IMG/VR virus record: IMGVR_UViG_3300017717_000045
Coordinates: 1-29,782 of that record
Length of the DNA: 29,782 nucleotides
Strand: one strand, 5' to 3'
Source: a virus
Shown here in pieces: positions 13,888 to 21,885 of this stretch (position 1 is its first letter; each line of letters begins with the position of its first letter). The notes beneath the pieces were generated by a model. The model did no database searches. It saw only the letters and a list, made by a program, of their open reading frames with translations, and was not told where the DNA came from. A program made the position numbers and the translations under genes.

Positions 13888-16038
13888 TTGAATAGATACA
13901 CCCTTCCAACCAAGTCTAGGTTAAATGAGCAGGACGGTAAGGGGATAGTATTTACCTTTGGTAGATTCAATCCTCCACATACTGGTCATGAGTTGCTAAT
14001 TAATAAAGTTATGCAGGTATCCAAGAGAAAAGGGTATGATCATGGCATTTATGTTAGCACATCTCAGGGAGACGAGAGGAACCCAATACCATACGACGAG
14101 AAGGTTAGACTCCTAAGAGCAGCATTCAAGAAGAGTAATGTCGCGAAGGATAAAACCTTGAAGAATCCATTCTATGTCGCCAAAGAACTTAGCGACAAAG
14201 GATATAAGAATGTGATATTAGTGGTTGGTGGAGATAGGGTCAAAGAATTAGAAAGAAGCATGAAAAAATATGTGAACCACAGCGACCCCAATAAATCTTG
14301 GAACTTCGACTCATTTGAGGTGGTCAGTGCTGGCAGAAGAGATGCAGACGCAGATGATGTGAGCGGTATGTCTGCTTCTAAGATGAGAAAGTCGGCTACT
14401 TCTGGAGACTTTGACACTTTCAAAAGAGGTGCACCCTCCGGAATGAAATCTAGGGACGTAAAGAAGATGTATACCTCAATTAGAAAGACGTCTGGAATTA
14501 AAGAAGAAATTCAATCATTATTCGATGCCCTCAATCTTCTAGAAACTAGTAGGGATGACATAATGTCATTGGGTGAAGATACTTTGTCGGTAGAGGCCTT
14601 TAATTTCTTGCTAGAGCAGGACGAAGAGGATGACTCTCCTCAAGATACCCCCACTCTTGTGGTGCTATCTAAATTCGAAGAATCAGATGAATACAGCGAC
14701 ACTGTAAGCAAAATAGATAAAGCATGTGACTCTTTGGACATATCATTCTTCGCTGTGTCTGTGGATGATGCCTTCATAGTAGATGAGGAAGTCTCAGACG
14801 ATGAGCTTATAATCCATAACTACGACGGAGAGAACAATAAGATAACTCTGAACACAGACAACACAGTCTGCTGGCCTAGAGGTGGGGTAATGTCTCACCA
14901 ATCTGGGATGGGTCTTCTTAGCACACTACAAGACTCTGGAGTTTTCTGTGTCAATAAGTTAAGCACGATGGAATTATGCAGGAACAAATTTGCTACCTCT
15001 ACAATGTTAGACAGGAACAACATACCATCCCCAAGGACCGCACTGGTCACCAACGAAGATGCTGTGGATATTGCACTAGAGAATATAGGTGGAGAGTTCC
15101 CAGTGGTCATCAAGACCATCACTGGTGCTGAAGGAATAGGGGTATCCATTGTTGAGTCATATAAATCTCTTAAGAGTGTTTTACAGTCTCTATGGAAATT
15201 CGATGCTGAAGTAATCATACAAGAATATATGGAAATAGAGTATGATGTCAGGACCATAGTACTAGATGGAAAAATCAGAGCATGTATGAAGAGGTTGAAG
15301 GGGGATGGAGATTTCAGAACAAATAAGGCACTTGGAAATGAAACCGAACCGTATGATTTATCGGAAGAAGAAAAATCATTAGTACTAAAGACTGCCAAAT
15401 TAGTGGGTGGTTTTCTATCAGGTGTAGACCATGTTACTGTCGATGGAGAGCATATGGTGCTAGAGGTGAATACATCGCCGGGTAGCGGTGCTCAGAAGTA
15501 CACAATGTATGATGAAGAAGGGGAACCATACATAGGTGTCGGACAAGATATAGTGAATGTGGTAGTAGGACACATAACGGATAAAAACAACTGGGTTTAT
15601 TCTACCAAAGAGATAGGTGAACTTGAGAAAATATATATCTATGGTGTTGGAGAACTCATATCTAAAGCCGATACTGGCAATGGAAGTTACAATTCACTTC
15701 ATGCCGAAGAAATAACAATAGAAGACGATGTAGTAAGCTTCTTCACCGAGAATGATACAGAGATGGTTCTACCTCTAATCGATATGGTAACCATCAATAT
15801 GGGGGGCGATACTGAAGAAAGACCAGTAGTCCCTCTAGACTTCAAGATGGGGGACAAGGAATATAAGTCTATACCCTTCTCTCTAACAGATAGAGACGAT
15901 ATGGACTACCCCGTGTTACTGGGAAAAGAATTCTTACAAAAGGCTAGGTTCTCGGTTAACGTATCTAAGAAGTATGAACTGACAGAAGAACCGTTTTGCG
16001 ACTGGTTTGCATGGCAGAAAAGAAACTTAAGCCCTTAG
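13888..16038 (+). CDS. Fusion: cytidylyltransferase-like + RimK-like ATP-grasp + RimB-like aspartic protease, 716 aa
   Basis: It begins at a TTG codon giving M-N-R-Y-T-L-P-T-K-S-R-L-N-E, a looser form of the capsid tag ending at L-N-E; no early ATG exists and no clear Shine-Dalgarno is seen. Domain 1 (about 18-200) is nucleotidyltransferase-like: F-G-R-F-N-P-P-H-T-G-H with the H-x-G-H motif at 31-34, and S-A-S-K-M-R-K near 162-168. Domain 2 (about 355-565) is ATP-grasp of the RimK type: N-K, V-V-I-K-T near 406-410, Q-E-Y near 445, and the metal-binding E-V-N-T-S-P-G at 526-532. Domain 3 (about 585-695) is retropepsin-like, with D-T-G at 595-597 and Y-P-V-L-L-G-K-E-F-L near 674-683, as in RimB-type peptidases paired with RimK. 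L-L-E sites near 219 and 243 could be processing points. Confidence 0.85.
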   Translation: MNRYTLPTKSRLNEQDGKGIVFTFGRFNPPHTGHELLINKVMQVSKRKGYDHGIYVSTSQGDERNPIPYDEKVRLLRAAFKKSNVAKDKTLKNPFYVAKELSDKGYKNVILVVGGDRVKELERSMKKYVNHSDPNKSWNFDSFEVVSAGRRDADADDVSGMSASKMRKSATSGDFDTFKRGAPSGMKSRDVKKMYTSIRKTSGIKEEIQSLFDALNLLETSRDDIMSLGEDTLSVEAFNFLLEQDEEDDSPQDTPTLVVLSKFEESDEYSDTVSKIDKACDSLDISFFAVSVDDAFIVDEEVSDDELIIHNYDGENNKITLNTDNTVCWPRGGVMSHQSGMGLLSTLQDSGVFCVNKLSTMELCRNKFATSTMLDRNNIPSPRTALVTNEDAVDIALENIGGEFPVVIKTITGAEGIGVSIVESYKSLKSVLQSLWKFDAEVIIQEYMEIEYDVRTIVLDGKIRACMKRLKGDGDFRTNKALGNETEPYDLSEEEKSLVLKTAKLVGGFLSGVDHVTVDGEHMVLEVNTSPGSGAQKYTMYDEEGEPYIGVGQDIVNVVVGHITDKNNWVYSTKEIGELEKIYIYGVGELISKADTGNGSYNSLHAEEITIEDDVVSFFTENDTEMVLPLIDMVTINMGGDTEERPVVPLDFKMGDKEYKSIPFSLTDRDDMDYPVLLGKEFLQKARFSVNVSKKYELTEEPFCDWFAWQKRNLSP

Positions 16039-16041
16039 AGA

Positions 16042-16049
16042 TATAAATA
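16042..16049 (+). promoter_or_regulatory. T4-type late promoter box
   Basis: TATAAATA, three nt after the stop of the fusion gene and 43 nt before ATG 16093. Confidence 0.78.
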
Positions 16050-16092
16050 ATTTCAGAACCTTTCCTCAAAGAGAACAGATATGGAGAAGAAA

Positions 16093-16533
16093 ATGAAAAC
16101 TTTCAATGAACTAAAAGAATCGATAGCGGCTGTAGTGCCTAGAGCATATCATGCCATGACAGCAGTGCCTCAAGAGACAGACAAGAATTTCTCTGACACT
16201 AGAGACCCCGAGATAGTAGATAGGATTAATGTTGCACTATCGCACATCAATAAACTGCCTACCTCGGACCCTCGTTCTAGAATTAACGAGATTAAGGTGA
16301 TTTTGAGTCACGCGGGTATAGATTTCGACCATACTAGTGTGCAGTTCCAAGAAGGTGTACCAATGGCAGTGCCAGTGAAGAAATTCGGCGGTCGCATCGG
16401 AATGACACCAGAAGACGGATACATCAACGACGATGGCTTTGGTGGGATGCCCCACCAGCTTACCTTTAACTGGTCCAAGAGCAGTGGTTCTTGGATGCTG
16501 AATTCGGAGCTCTCGAGAGCGAATATGATGTGA
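16093..16533 (+). CDS. Capsid-targeted protein, 146 aa
   Basis: An upstream in-frame ATG exists at 16081, but ATG 16093 is preferred. It gives the tag M-K-T-F-N-E-L-K-E-S, and GGAGAA at 16083-16088 then serves as its ribosome-binding site. The mature part is helical and mixed, with S-R-I-N-E-I-K-V-I-L-S-H-A-G-I-D-F and a Gly/Phe-rich C-terminus (D-G-F-G-G-M-P-H-Q-L-T-F-N-W) that may form a beta-structured end. The N-terminus is shorter than in most tagged proteins (cut expected after L-K-E, residue 9). No family recognised. Confidence 0.68.
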   Translation: MKTFNELKESIAAVVPRAYHAMTAVPQETDKNFSDTRDPEIVDRINVALSHINKLPTSDPRSRINEIKVILSHAGIDFDHTSVQFQEGVPMAVPVKKFGGRIGMTPEDGYINDDGFGGMPHQLTFNWSKSSGSWMLNSELSRANMM

Positions 16534-16552
16534 TAACGTGAGACTTTTAATT

Positions 16553-16948
16553 ATGAAGAAAAATATTGGTTTGAATTCAAACAACTATATGATGTATGCT
16601 ATGAAGCACTACGAGAATCCTCAGTGTTTAGACATAGAAGAATTCTATAGTGATTTGAGCAGGATAAAGTACCTAAAGAGGCTGTTGAGAAGGTATACTG
16701 CTACTGGAGAACTGAAGGAAAGGTTGATATTAAACCACATTATAGTTCTTTACAATGTGTTCGGTATTGTACCAGCAACCAGACTGTTATTCTTCAGGAT
16801 GGGGGATGAATTCCACTCCGTTCTAAAGACCTTCCTAGTTTACCTAAGTGTTTTCCCCGAAGGCGATAATGAGATAGAGATTTTAGAGGCCGACTTATTG
16901 TCGATACCGTTAGATAAAGGAATCACTGAGATACTCAGGAAGATATAA
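16553..16948 (+). CDS. Conserved T4-like phage protein of unknown function, 131 aa
   Basis: ATG 16553 is preferred to a GTG 15 nt upstream. From M-K-K-N the protein runs into an all-helical domain with N-Y-M-M-Y-A-M-K-H-Y, D-I-E-E-F-Y, R-I-K-Y-L-K-R-L-L and N-H-I-I-V-L-Y-N-V-F-G. It resembles a small protein I associate with marine T4-like phages that lies near head or structural genes, but I cannot name a function. It has no capsid tag. The next gene begins 3 nt after its stop. Confidence 0.7.
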   Translation: MKKNIGLNSNNYMMYAMKHYENPQCLDIEEFYSDLSRIKYLKRLLRRYTATGELKERLILNHIIVLYNVFGIVPATRLLFFRMGDEFHSVLKTFLVYLSVFPEGDNEIEILEADLLSIPLDKGITEILRKI

Positions 16949-16950
16949 AA

Positions 16951-17517
16951 ATGGCAGGAGCATTCGACATATTTGTGGCATATAAGTTTATTAGGATACT
17001 AACCACTCCTTATAAGAAGACTGATGCTTATAAATTGGGAATCATTGACGATAAGGGCAACCTACTCAAGAAGAGGAAAGAACTGAATACTGGTGCTGAG
17101 AAGAAAGCATACACTATCATCCATACGTTAGTCTGGAACTTGAAAAGGCTGCTAGACAAAATACCGGCTACTAAGACTAGACTGGGTTCATTCGCCGTAG
17201 CACTATGGTTATTGAAAGAGAAATTGAAGGATGGTATTAAAGAATCAGTCTTAGAAGAGTGTTTCCTATCTAGTGTGGGGATAGAAGACCTAAAAGAATC
17301 AAAAGAATATCAGAAGACATTAGAGGCAGGACTTTTCATATCCAAGGACAGTCTGCCAATAATGTATGATTTTATAAATACCAGAGATAACATAGTGCTT
17401 GAGGAATCTAAGCCGGTCGGTTTCATGTTGAATCAACCAATATATGCAGGTTCCCATGCCCTAACAGGTAGAAAGGTTTATTTTTCCTATGAAGACGTTT
17501 TCAGAATTAGTAAATAG
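16951..17517 (+). CDS. Conserved marine T4-like phage virion-associated protein, 188 aa
   Basis: It starts M-A-G-A-F-D-I-F-V-A-Y-K-F-I-R-I-L-T-T-P-Y, an N-terminus I recognise from a conserved family in cyanophages and relatives; it is usually a hypothetical or structural protein, and I know of no assigned activity. The body is helical (about 45-110), with L-V-W-N-L-K-R-L-L and F-A-V-A-L-W-L-L-K-E, and a mixed C-terminal region. It has no capsid tag. Its end overlaps the start of the next gene by 29 nt. A TATAAATA inside it (17373-17380) could serve the next gene. Confidence 0.72.
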   Translation: MAGAFDIFVAYKFIRILTTPYKKTDAYKLGIIDDKGNLLKKRKELNTGAEKKAYTIIHTLVWNLKRLLDKIPATKTRLGSFAVALWLLKEKLKDGIKESVLEECFLSSVGIEDLKESKEYQKTLEAGLFISKDSLPIMYDFINTRDNIVLEESKPVGFMLNQPIYAGSHALTGRKVYFSYEDVFRISK

Positions 17518-20173
17518 TTTACAAGAAGAGAAATCAAACCTCATAGAGTCCAAAATCTCTGCGGTTGACAGTAGTATCCTCACACCTACCTCCACCAAGG
17601 CGGATGCAGTCGCATTGACTGCTAATCCTCTAGGAATATTCGGTGGATTGGTAACTAGAGACGGAAGACTCACCAAACCCATGAATAAGAGAGACCTAAC
17701 AAGGTCAATCTGGTCACAGAATGCACAGGCTGCTGCCGAGAGTTTTTATGATAACCTAGATGACTATTGGTCAGATATGCTTTATTCAAGGAATTCAGCT
17801 GCATATGACCAGACAATATATGATGCTAAGCAGACAATCAATAAGTCTAGACAAAGCAGACCATACACCGAACTGGAATATAAGGGTGAGGTAGAAGACC
17901 TAGACAACCCTTATAACAGAGGGCAGAGGGCAGGAAATGTAGACGACCTAGAAGGTAGTAGTCAATTCCACCAGTTGCCTAGAGAGATGCCTTATCAGCC
18001 TTCTGGTCCCATGCATTACTATCCCCAAAGACCACCGGTAGATGACCCCGGTCTGTTTCCAGATGACCCTTATGACTCATACCCACCAGGTATAGAGACT
18101 GACCAGTTCAGCCCTATGCAGTTCCCTAACCCAATGAATAGGCGAGAGACTGACCCAATGCAGCCGAACATACCACCGGTTGTTTTACCACCTTCATTGC
18201 AACCACCTATTGGAATGCCTGGTAACCCTAATCAGGGTCCACCTCAGCTTAAGCCTATGAATAGGAGAGAGACATACCCTGGTCCTTATAATAAGTCTAC
18301 TAGAAGTTCTAGAAGACAAGAACTACTCAATCCTATGAACAGACGACAGACCTATCCGCCTGTTCAGGATATTAAACCAATCAAATTCCCTGATGACGTC
18401 ATACCTGGACAGCAGTTGGATAAACCAGTTTCTGTTCCAGCTCCACAAGATAACCCATATCAATATTTCTTAGACCCGAGAAGTCCAGAGAATATGAAAC
18501 CTTATGGACACCCGAGACCTCACGTGGACCCCGACGTAGACCCCGACACACCTGGTCATCAGGTACCTGGTCTACCTCAATGGTTAACACCACCAGAAGG
18601 ACCGAGTCATCAGCAAAAGGTAGACAAACTTCAGCAACTTATTGATATATTGCGCCGAGATGGAGAACCAGAGGATGTGCAAAGAGACATCGGGTATCCA
18701 CCTTTAATGACTCCAGGCAATGTAGAGGGTTTACCTTCATATGTCGATGGTGAACCAACTGGTGTGCCTCAACCCCGTCATCCCTACAATAAACTCATAC
18801 CGGGTAATCTAGATGGTTCTCCACTTCATCCCGAAGACTTAGAACCCGGCGGACCTCTGGATAAGTGGTGGCACAATAAATTCCGACAAGATAGGCAACA
18901 AGTTCAGCAGCAACAGTTGCAAGACTTGCAGCAAGAATTAATACCATTGCTTCAGCAAAATCCTGAATTGTACCAACCTTGGATGATGCAGGGTTTCGAT
19001 GATCGATCTCAAGCTGGTTTCGATGATAACAGAGCACCAGATGACCAGTTTAAACCTCAACTACCGAAGTGGACAGACCCACCGATGGGACCAGAGAAAC
19101 CAAAGGGTCCTGGAAGACTTCCTTTGTCTCCTTCAATTCTACCCAGAGATGATTCTGGAAATCCTCAAGGACCACGTGATTTTGATCATGGTCTGCGTGA
19201 CCCGATGGATAATGACCCGACCCTACCCCCTGTCACACCTCAGGATAAGTTAGACTGGTTGGATTACCTCGAAGATTTCTACGATTATTATGGTAAACCT
19301 CCTAGAAACCAGAGGTCACAAGACGGAAGAGGCGACATTAATCAACCAATTAATTGGTATGATTTGCAGGACCCATCTGAAGTACCAGACGGTGTGATGG
19401 TAGACAAACCAAATGTTTCCGTTCCTGGCATACAACCAGCAGACCCTCCAGTACCAGTACCTGGTCCATTCGTTCAACAGGACGGTGGTGGAGATGAGGA
19501 TGACGGTGGTGACGAAGATCCCATCAGCATTACACCAAGTCTATACCCATATAGACCTAGACCACAACCTGGACCAGTCATAGACACTGACGACGATGAA
19601 GAAGGTGGTGACGATGATGACGATACCGGTGAAGGTGATAGCAGCAGCGAGTTTGATACCGGTGCTTACACCAAGGAACCATACAGACCTAAGGCAGACC
19701 TTCAGACTGGCATCTTCACCGATCCTGACGATGACGATGACGATGACGATGATGGTGGAACAGGTTTCGATACTGGAGACTATACTAAACTGACACCCAA
19801 GGTAGACCTTCAAATCGGAGTATTTACAGATACAGACGACGATGATGAAGATGAAGGTTATCGTCCTGACATCTATCCTAAGGGCATAACATATGGAATG
19901 CCACCTGAGCATGCTAAGCACTACTCTGGATTCTTGAATAAAATGGGATGGATGAACGAGGCAAAAGTCTCTAGGGCATGGAGAGATGCCGGAATGCCTG
20001 CTGGTGACGCACGTTCTAGTGATGACAAACCCCTGATGAAGTGGTTAACCGACCTAGAGAAGGAACTGAAGAAAAAAGGTAAGTCATATGATGATGTGGA
20101 TGCAGACAATGCAATCCAGATGTATTATCGAAAGAAGAGACCAAACGCAGCTGCTAGGGAGTTAACCAAATGA
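17489..20173 (+). CDS. Giant capsid-targeted proline/glutamine-rich disordered protein, 894 aa
   Basis: A paralogue of the 1224-aa protein at 5004. The tag region is M-K-T-F-S-E-L-V-N-S-L-Q-E with a second L-I-E at 18-20. The homologous N-terminal domain (about 28-130) has S-S-I-L-T-P-T, N-P-L-G-I and T-I-Y-D-A. A very long Pro/Gln/Asp-rich linker (about 135-800) contains three P-M-N-R-R-E/Q-T units and, near its end, a duplicated F-D-T-G...D-L-Q-x-G-x-F-T-D unit with aspartate runs. Then come K-M-G-W-M-N-E-A (shared with the paralogue) and a short basic C-terminal domain. There is no Shine-Dalgarno and the start overlaps the previous gene by 29 nt, so coupling is likely. Confidence 0.8.
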   Translation: MKTFSELVNSLQEEKSNLIESKISAVDSSILTPTSTKADAVALTANPLGIFGGLVTRDGRLTKPMNKRDLTRSIWSQNAQAAAESFYDNLDDYWSDMLYSRNSAAYDQTIYDAKQTINKSRQSRPYTELEYKGEVEDLDNPYNRGQRAGNVDDLEGSSQFHQLPREMPYQPSGPMHYYPQRPPVDDPGLFPDDPYDSYPPGIETDQFSPMQFPNPMNRRETDPMQPNIPPVVLPPSLQPPIGMPGNPNQGPPQLKPMNRRETYPGPYNKSTRSSRRQELLNPMNRRQTYPPVQDIKPIKFPDDVIPGQQLDKPVSVPAPQDNPYQYFLDPRSPENMKPYGHPRPHVDPDVDPDTPGHQVPGLPQWLTPPEGPSHQQKVDKLQQLIDILRRDGEPEDVQRDIGYPPLMTPGNVEGLPSYVDGEPTGVPQPRHPYNKLIPGNLDGSPLHPEDLEPGGPLDKWWHNKFRQDRQQVQQQQLQDLQQELIPLLQQNPELYQPWMMQGFDDRSQAGFDDNRAPDDQFKPQLPKWTDPPMGPEKPKGPGRLPLSPSILPRDDSGNPQGPRDFDHGLRDPMDNDPTLPPVTPQDKLDWLDYLEDFYDYYGKPPRNQRSQDGRGDINQPINWYDLQDPSEVPDGVMVDKPNVSVPGIQPADPPVPVPGPFVQQDGGGDEDDGGDEDPISITPSLYPYRPRPQPGPVIDTDDDEEGGDDDDDTGEGDSSSEFDTGAYTKEPYRPKADLQTGIFTDPDDDDDDDDDGGTGFDTGDYTKLTPKVDLQIGVFTDTDDDDEDEGYRPDIYPKGITYGMPPEHAKHYSGFLNKMGWMNEAKVSRAWRDAGMPAGDARSSDDKPLMKWLTDLEKELKKKGKSYDDVDADNAIQMYYRKKRPNAAARELTK
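18130..18360 (+). repeat. Three P-M-N-R-R-(E/Q)-T repeats
   Basis: The heptapeptide-like unit P-M-N-R-R-E/Q-T followed by D/Y-P occurs at about 18131, 18256 and 18332 inside the proline-rich linker. The copies differ at DNA level, so selection on the peptide is suggested. They may be short linear binding motifs. Confidence 0.75.
19650..19860 (+). repeat. Duplicated F-D-T-G / D-L-Q-x-G-x-F-T-D unit
   Basis: Two copies (starting at about 19650 and 19764, 114 nt apart) each read F-D-T-G, A/D-Y-T-K, then D-L-Q-x-G-x-F-T-D and an aspartate run. Confidence 0.8.
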
Positions 20174-21813
20174 AGAGAAGGAATTTCAAACTAGAAGACT
20201 GGTCTGTTATCAATGAGTCTGAGACTATTCATTGGAACAAACTCAAGGACCATGAGAAGAAAGAAATGCTTAGAAGTGTTAGACTTCCCTCGGCACTTGT
20301 TAAAGACAAGTGGAATAGTCTTGATTTTCGTGCTAAAGAGATGATGGGGAAGTTCATCAGTCAGACCACTAGCGGTGAGTTTAGACTTGCTGAAGAAGAG
20401 TTAACTCCAACGCAGAAGAAGAAAATGGAGAAAATTGTTCTCTCTATGAAGGATAAAGAAGACGAGTTCAAAGAGAGATATGGTGATGAGTGGAAGAGTG
20501 TAATGTATGCCACTGCTACCAAGATGGCAAAGGAGTCTACCACCAGTGAAGGTTGGAAGAGCGATGCCCAGAGAAAGGCAGCTTTCGCTAGCGGTTATAA
20601 GGCGAAAGGCAAGAAAAACAAGAAGAAAGAAGAATCCACCGAATTAGATGAGGCTATGGATCACAACAGACGGCATAAAGAGGCACTTAAACTCATTAAG
20701 ATGATTGGTGGTGAGAACTGGATAGACTCTTTCGGTGATATGGTAAAGAATAAACCGAATCCTAAGACAGATATGAATGATTCTAAACCTGTTGACTATA
20801 TGCAAGACAGGGGCAGGGGAGAATGGGACATCGCGGTTAGAGCAGACGGTTCTGTTGAGTACAACCACCTTGGAAGGGCTGGTAAATCCAATAGCATTGC
20901 AGGTTTTAAGAAGCATTTTTCAATCTTCAAAGAATCCATTGAAATGTATGAGGTTACTAGGACTGCTTTAGACAGAGAATTTCAAAAGGTGACTCGTTCT
21001 GGAAAAATGGACACAATGGCTGCAACTCGCCATATCGAGAAGAAATTCGGTATCAAGGATGTGAAATTACAGAAAGATAGGAACGGCAAGACACATGTGA
21101 TATCTTTCAATCAACTTTCAGAGGCACGTAGTAGGAGTGGTCGAGGAGTTCCAGCACCTCTCCCCAAGGCAACCAATTTCGCTATACGGATGCCCATCAA
21201 AGATAAGAAGCATGACACTGAGCTTGCAAAAATTGTTGGTGTTGAGACAAACAGTAAAGGTATGGTTCAGAGTGGACAAAAGCAAGGGGACACATACGTC
21301 TTCTACTTCAAGAATGCTAGAGATAGAACCAAATTCAGAAACAAATATTTAAGAAATGAAGATATCGCTAACACCACAGCAGGTGTAGCGGGTCTGACAC
21401 CAGACACAATGGGTATGCCTGTAAGCAGAATGAAGAAGAAGAAGAAGAGAAGAGAAATCGAACCTATGCTCACTACTGAATCCAGAAAGAGGGTAGAGAA
21501 GGCAATCAAGGCGATGAACTCCTCGGACAGTAAAGAGTTTAAAAGTGAAATAGATGGCATGCCAGTATTCAGAGTCAGCGAGGCTGAATTCGCTAGATGT
21601 AAGGGTAAGAAGGCTAAGGGTGAAAGATGGGGTAAATTCTTCGAGGGGGACTCACCCAACTATTCTAGTATAAGAAAATATGCTAAGAAGAACCCGAATA
21701 ACCCACTTTTAGTTCAGAATAATGTGACCGGAGAAATGACCATATTCAGAAGAAAAATGAATGATGGTAGACTCAAACACAACAAGAAAAAGAAGATGTT
21801 AGGCGGCTACTGA
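20170..21813 (+). CDS. Capsid-targeted modular polyprotein, 547 aa
   Basis: It overlaps the previous gene by ATGA. The N-terminus M-K-R-R-N-F-K-L-E-D-W-S-V-I-N-E is a longer tag with an I-N-E site at 14-16. At least five further L/I-x-x-E or L-x-E sites separate small modules: about 16-75; 77-122 (M-E-K-I-V, Y-G-D-E-W-K-S-V-M-Y-A-T-A-T-K-M-A); 128-160 (S-D-A-Q-R-K-A-A-F-A-S-G-Y-K-A-K-G-K); 162-255; 257-318; 319-400; and a basic 430-547 domain with a zinc-less C-terminal K-rich end. The second and third modules are ones I recall from other phage virion proteins. Inference: a prohead-protease-processed polyprotein giving several small basic internal peptides. Confidence 0.75.
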   Translation: MKRRNFKLEDWSVINESETIHWNKLKDHEKKEMLRSVRLPSALVKDKWNSLDFRAKEMMGKFISQTTSGEFRLAEEELTPTQKKKMEKIVLSMKDKEDEFKERYGDEWKSVMYATATKMAKESTTSEGWKSDAQRKAAFASGYKAKGKKNKKKEESTELDEAMDHNRRHKEALKLIKMIGGENWIDSFGDMVKNKPNPKTDMNDSKPVDYMQDRGRGEWDIAVRADGSVEYNHLGRAGKSNSIAGFKKHFSIFKESIEMYEVTRTALDREFQKVTRSGKMDTMAATRHIEKKFGIKDVKLQKDRNGKTHVISFNQLSEARSRSGRGVPAPLPKATNFAIRMPIKDKKHDTELAKIVGVETNSKGMVQSGQKQGDTYVFYFKNARDRTKFRNKYLRNEDIANTTAGVAGLTPDTMGMPVSRMKKKKKRREIEPMLTTESRKRVEKAIKAMNSSDSKEFKSEIDGMPVFRVSEAEFARCKGKKAKGERWGKFFEGDSPNYSSIRKYAKKNPNNPLLVQNNVTGEMTIFRRKMNDGRLKHNKKKKMLGGY

Positions 21814-21885
21814 TGAAGATTCTGGTCATGACAATATTAATGACTTTGTCTATTAGTAGCGAATTGACTGCATCGGAGATTAATT

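Noticed and set aside
17373-17380. TATAAATA inside the 16951-17517 gene
   Set aside because: An exact late box, and it could serve the 17489 gene, but it lies in coding sequence (reading F-I-N) and its distance of over 100 nt makes chance as likely as function, so I did not list it as a feature.
19541-19921. Hydrophobic minus-strand frame looking like membrane segments
   Set aside because: It is the antisense of aspartate runs in the 894-aa protein (GAC/GAT read as GTC/ATC); no start signals.
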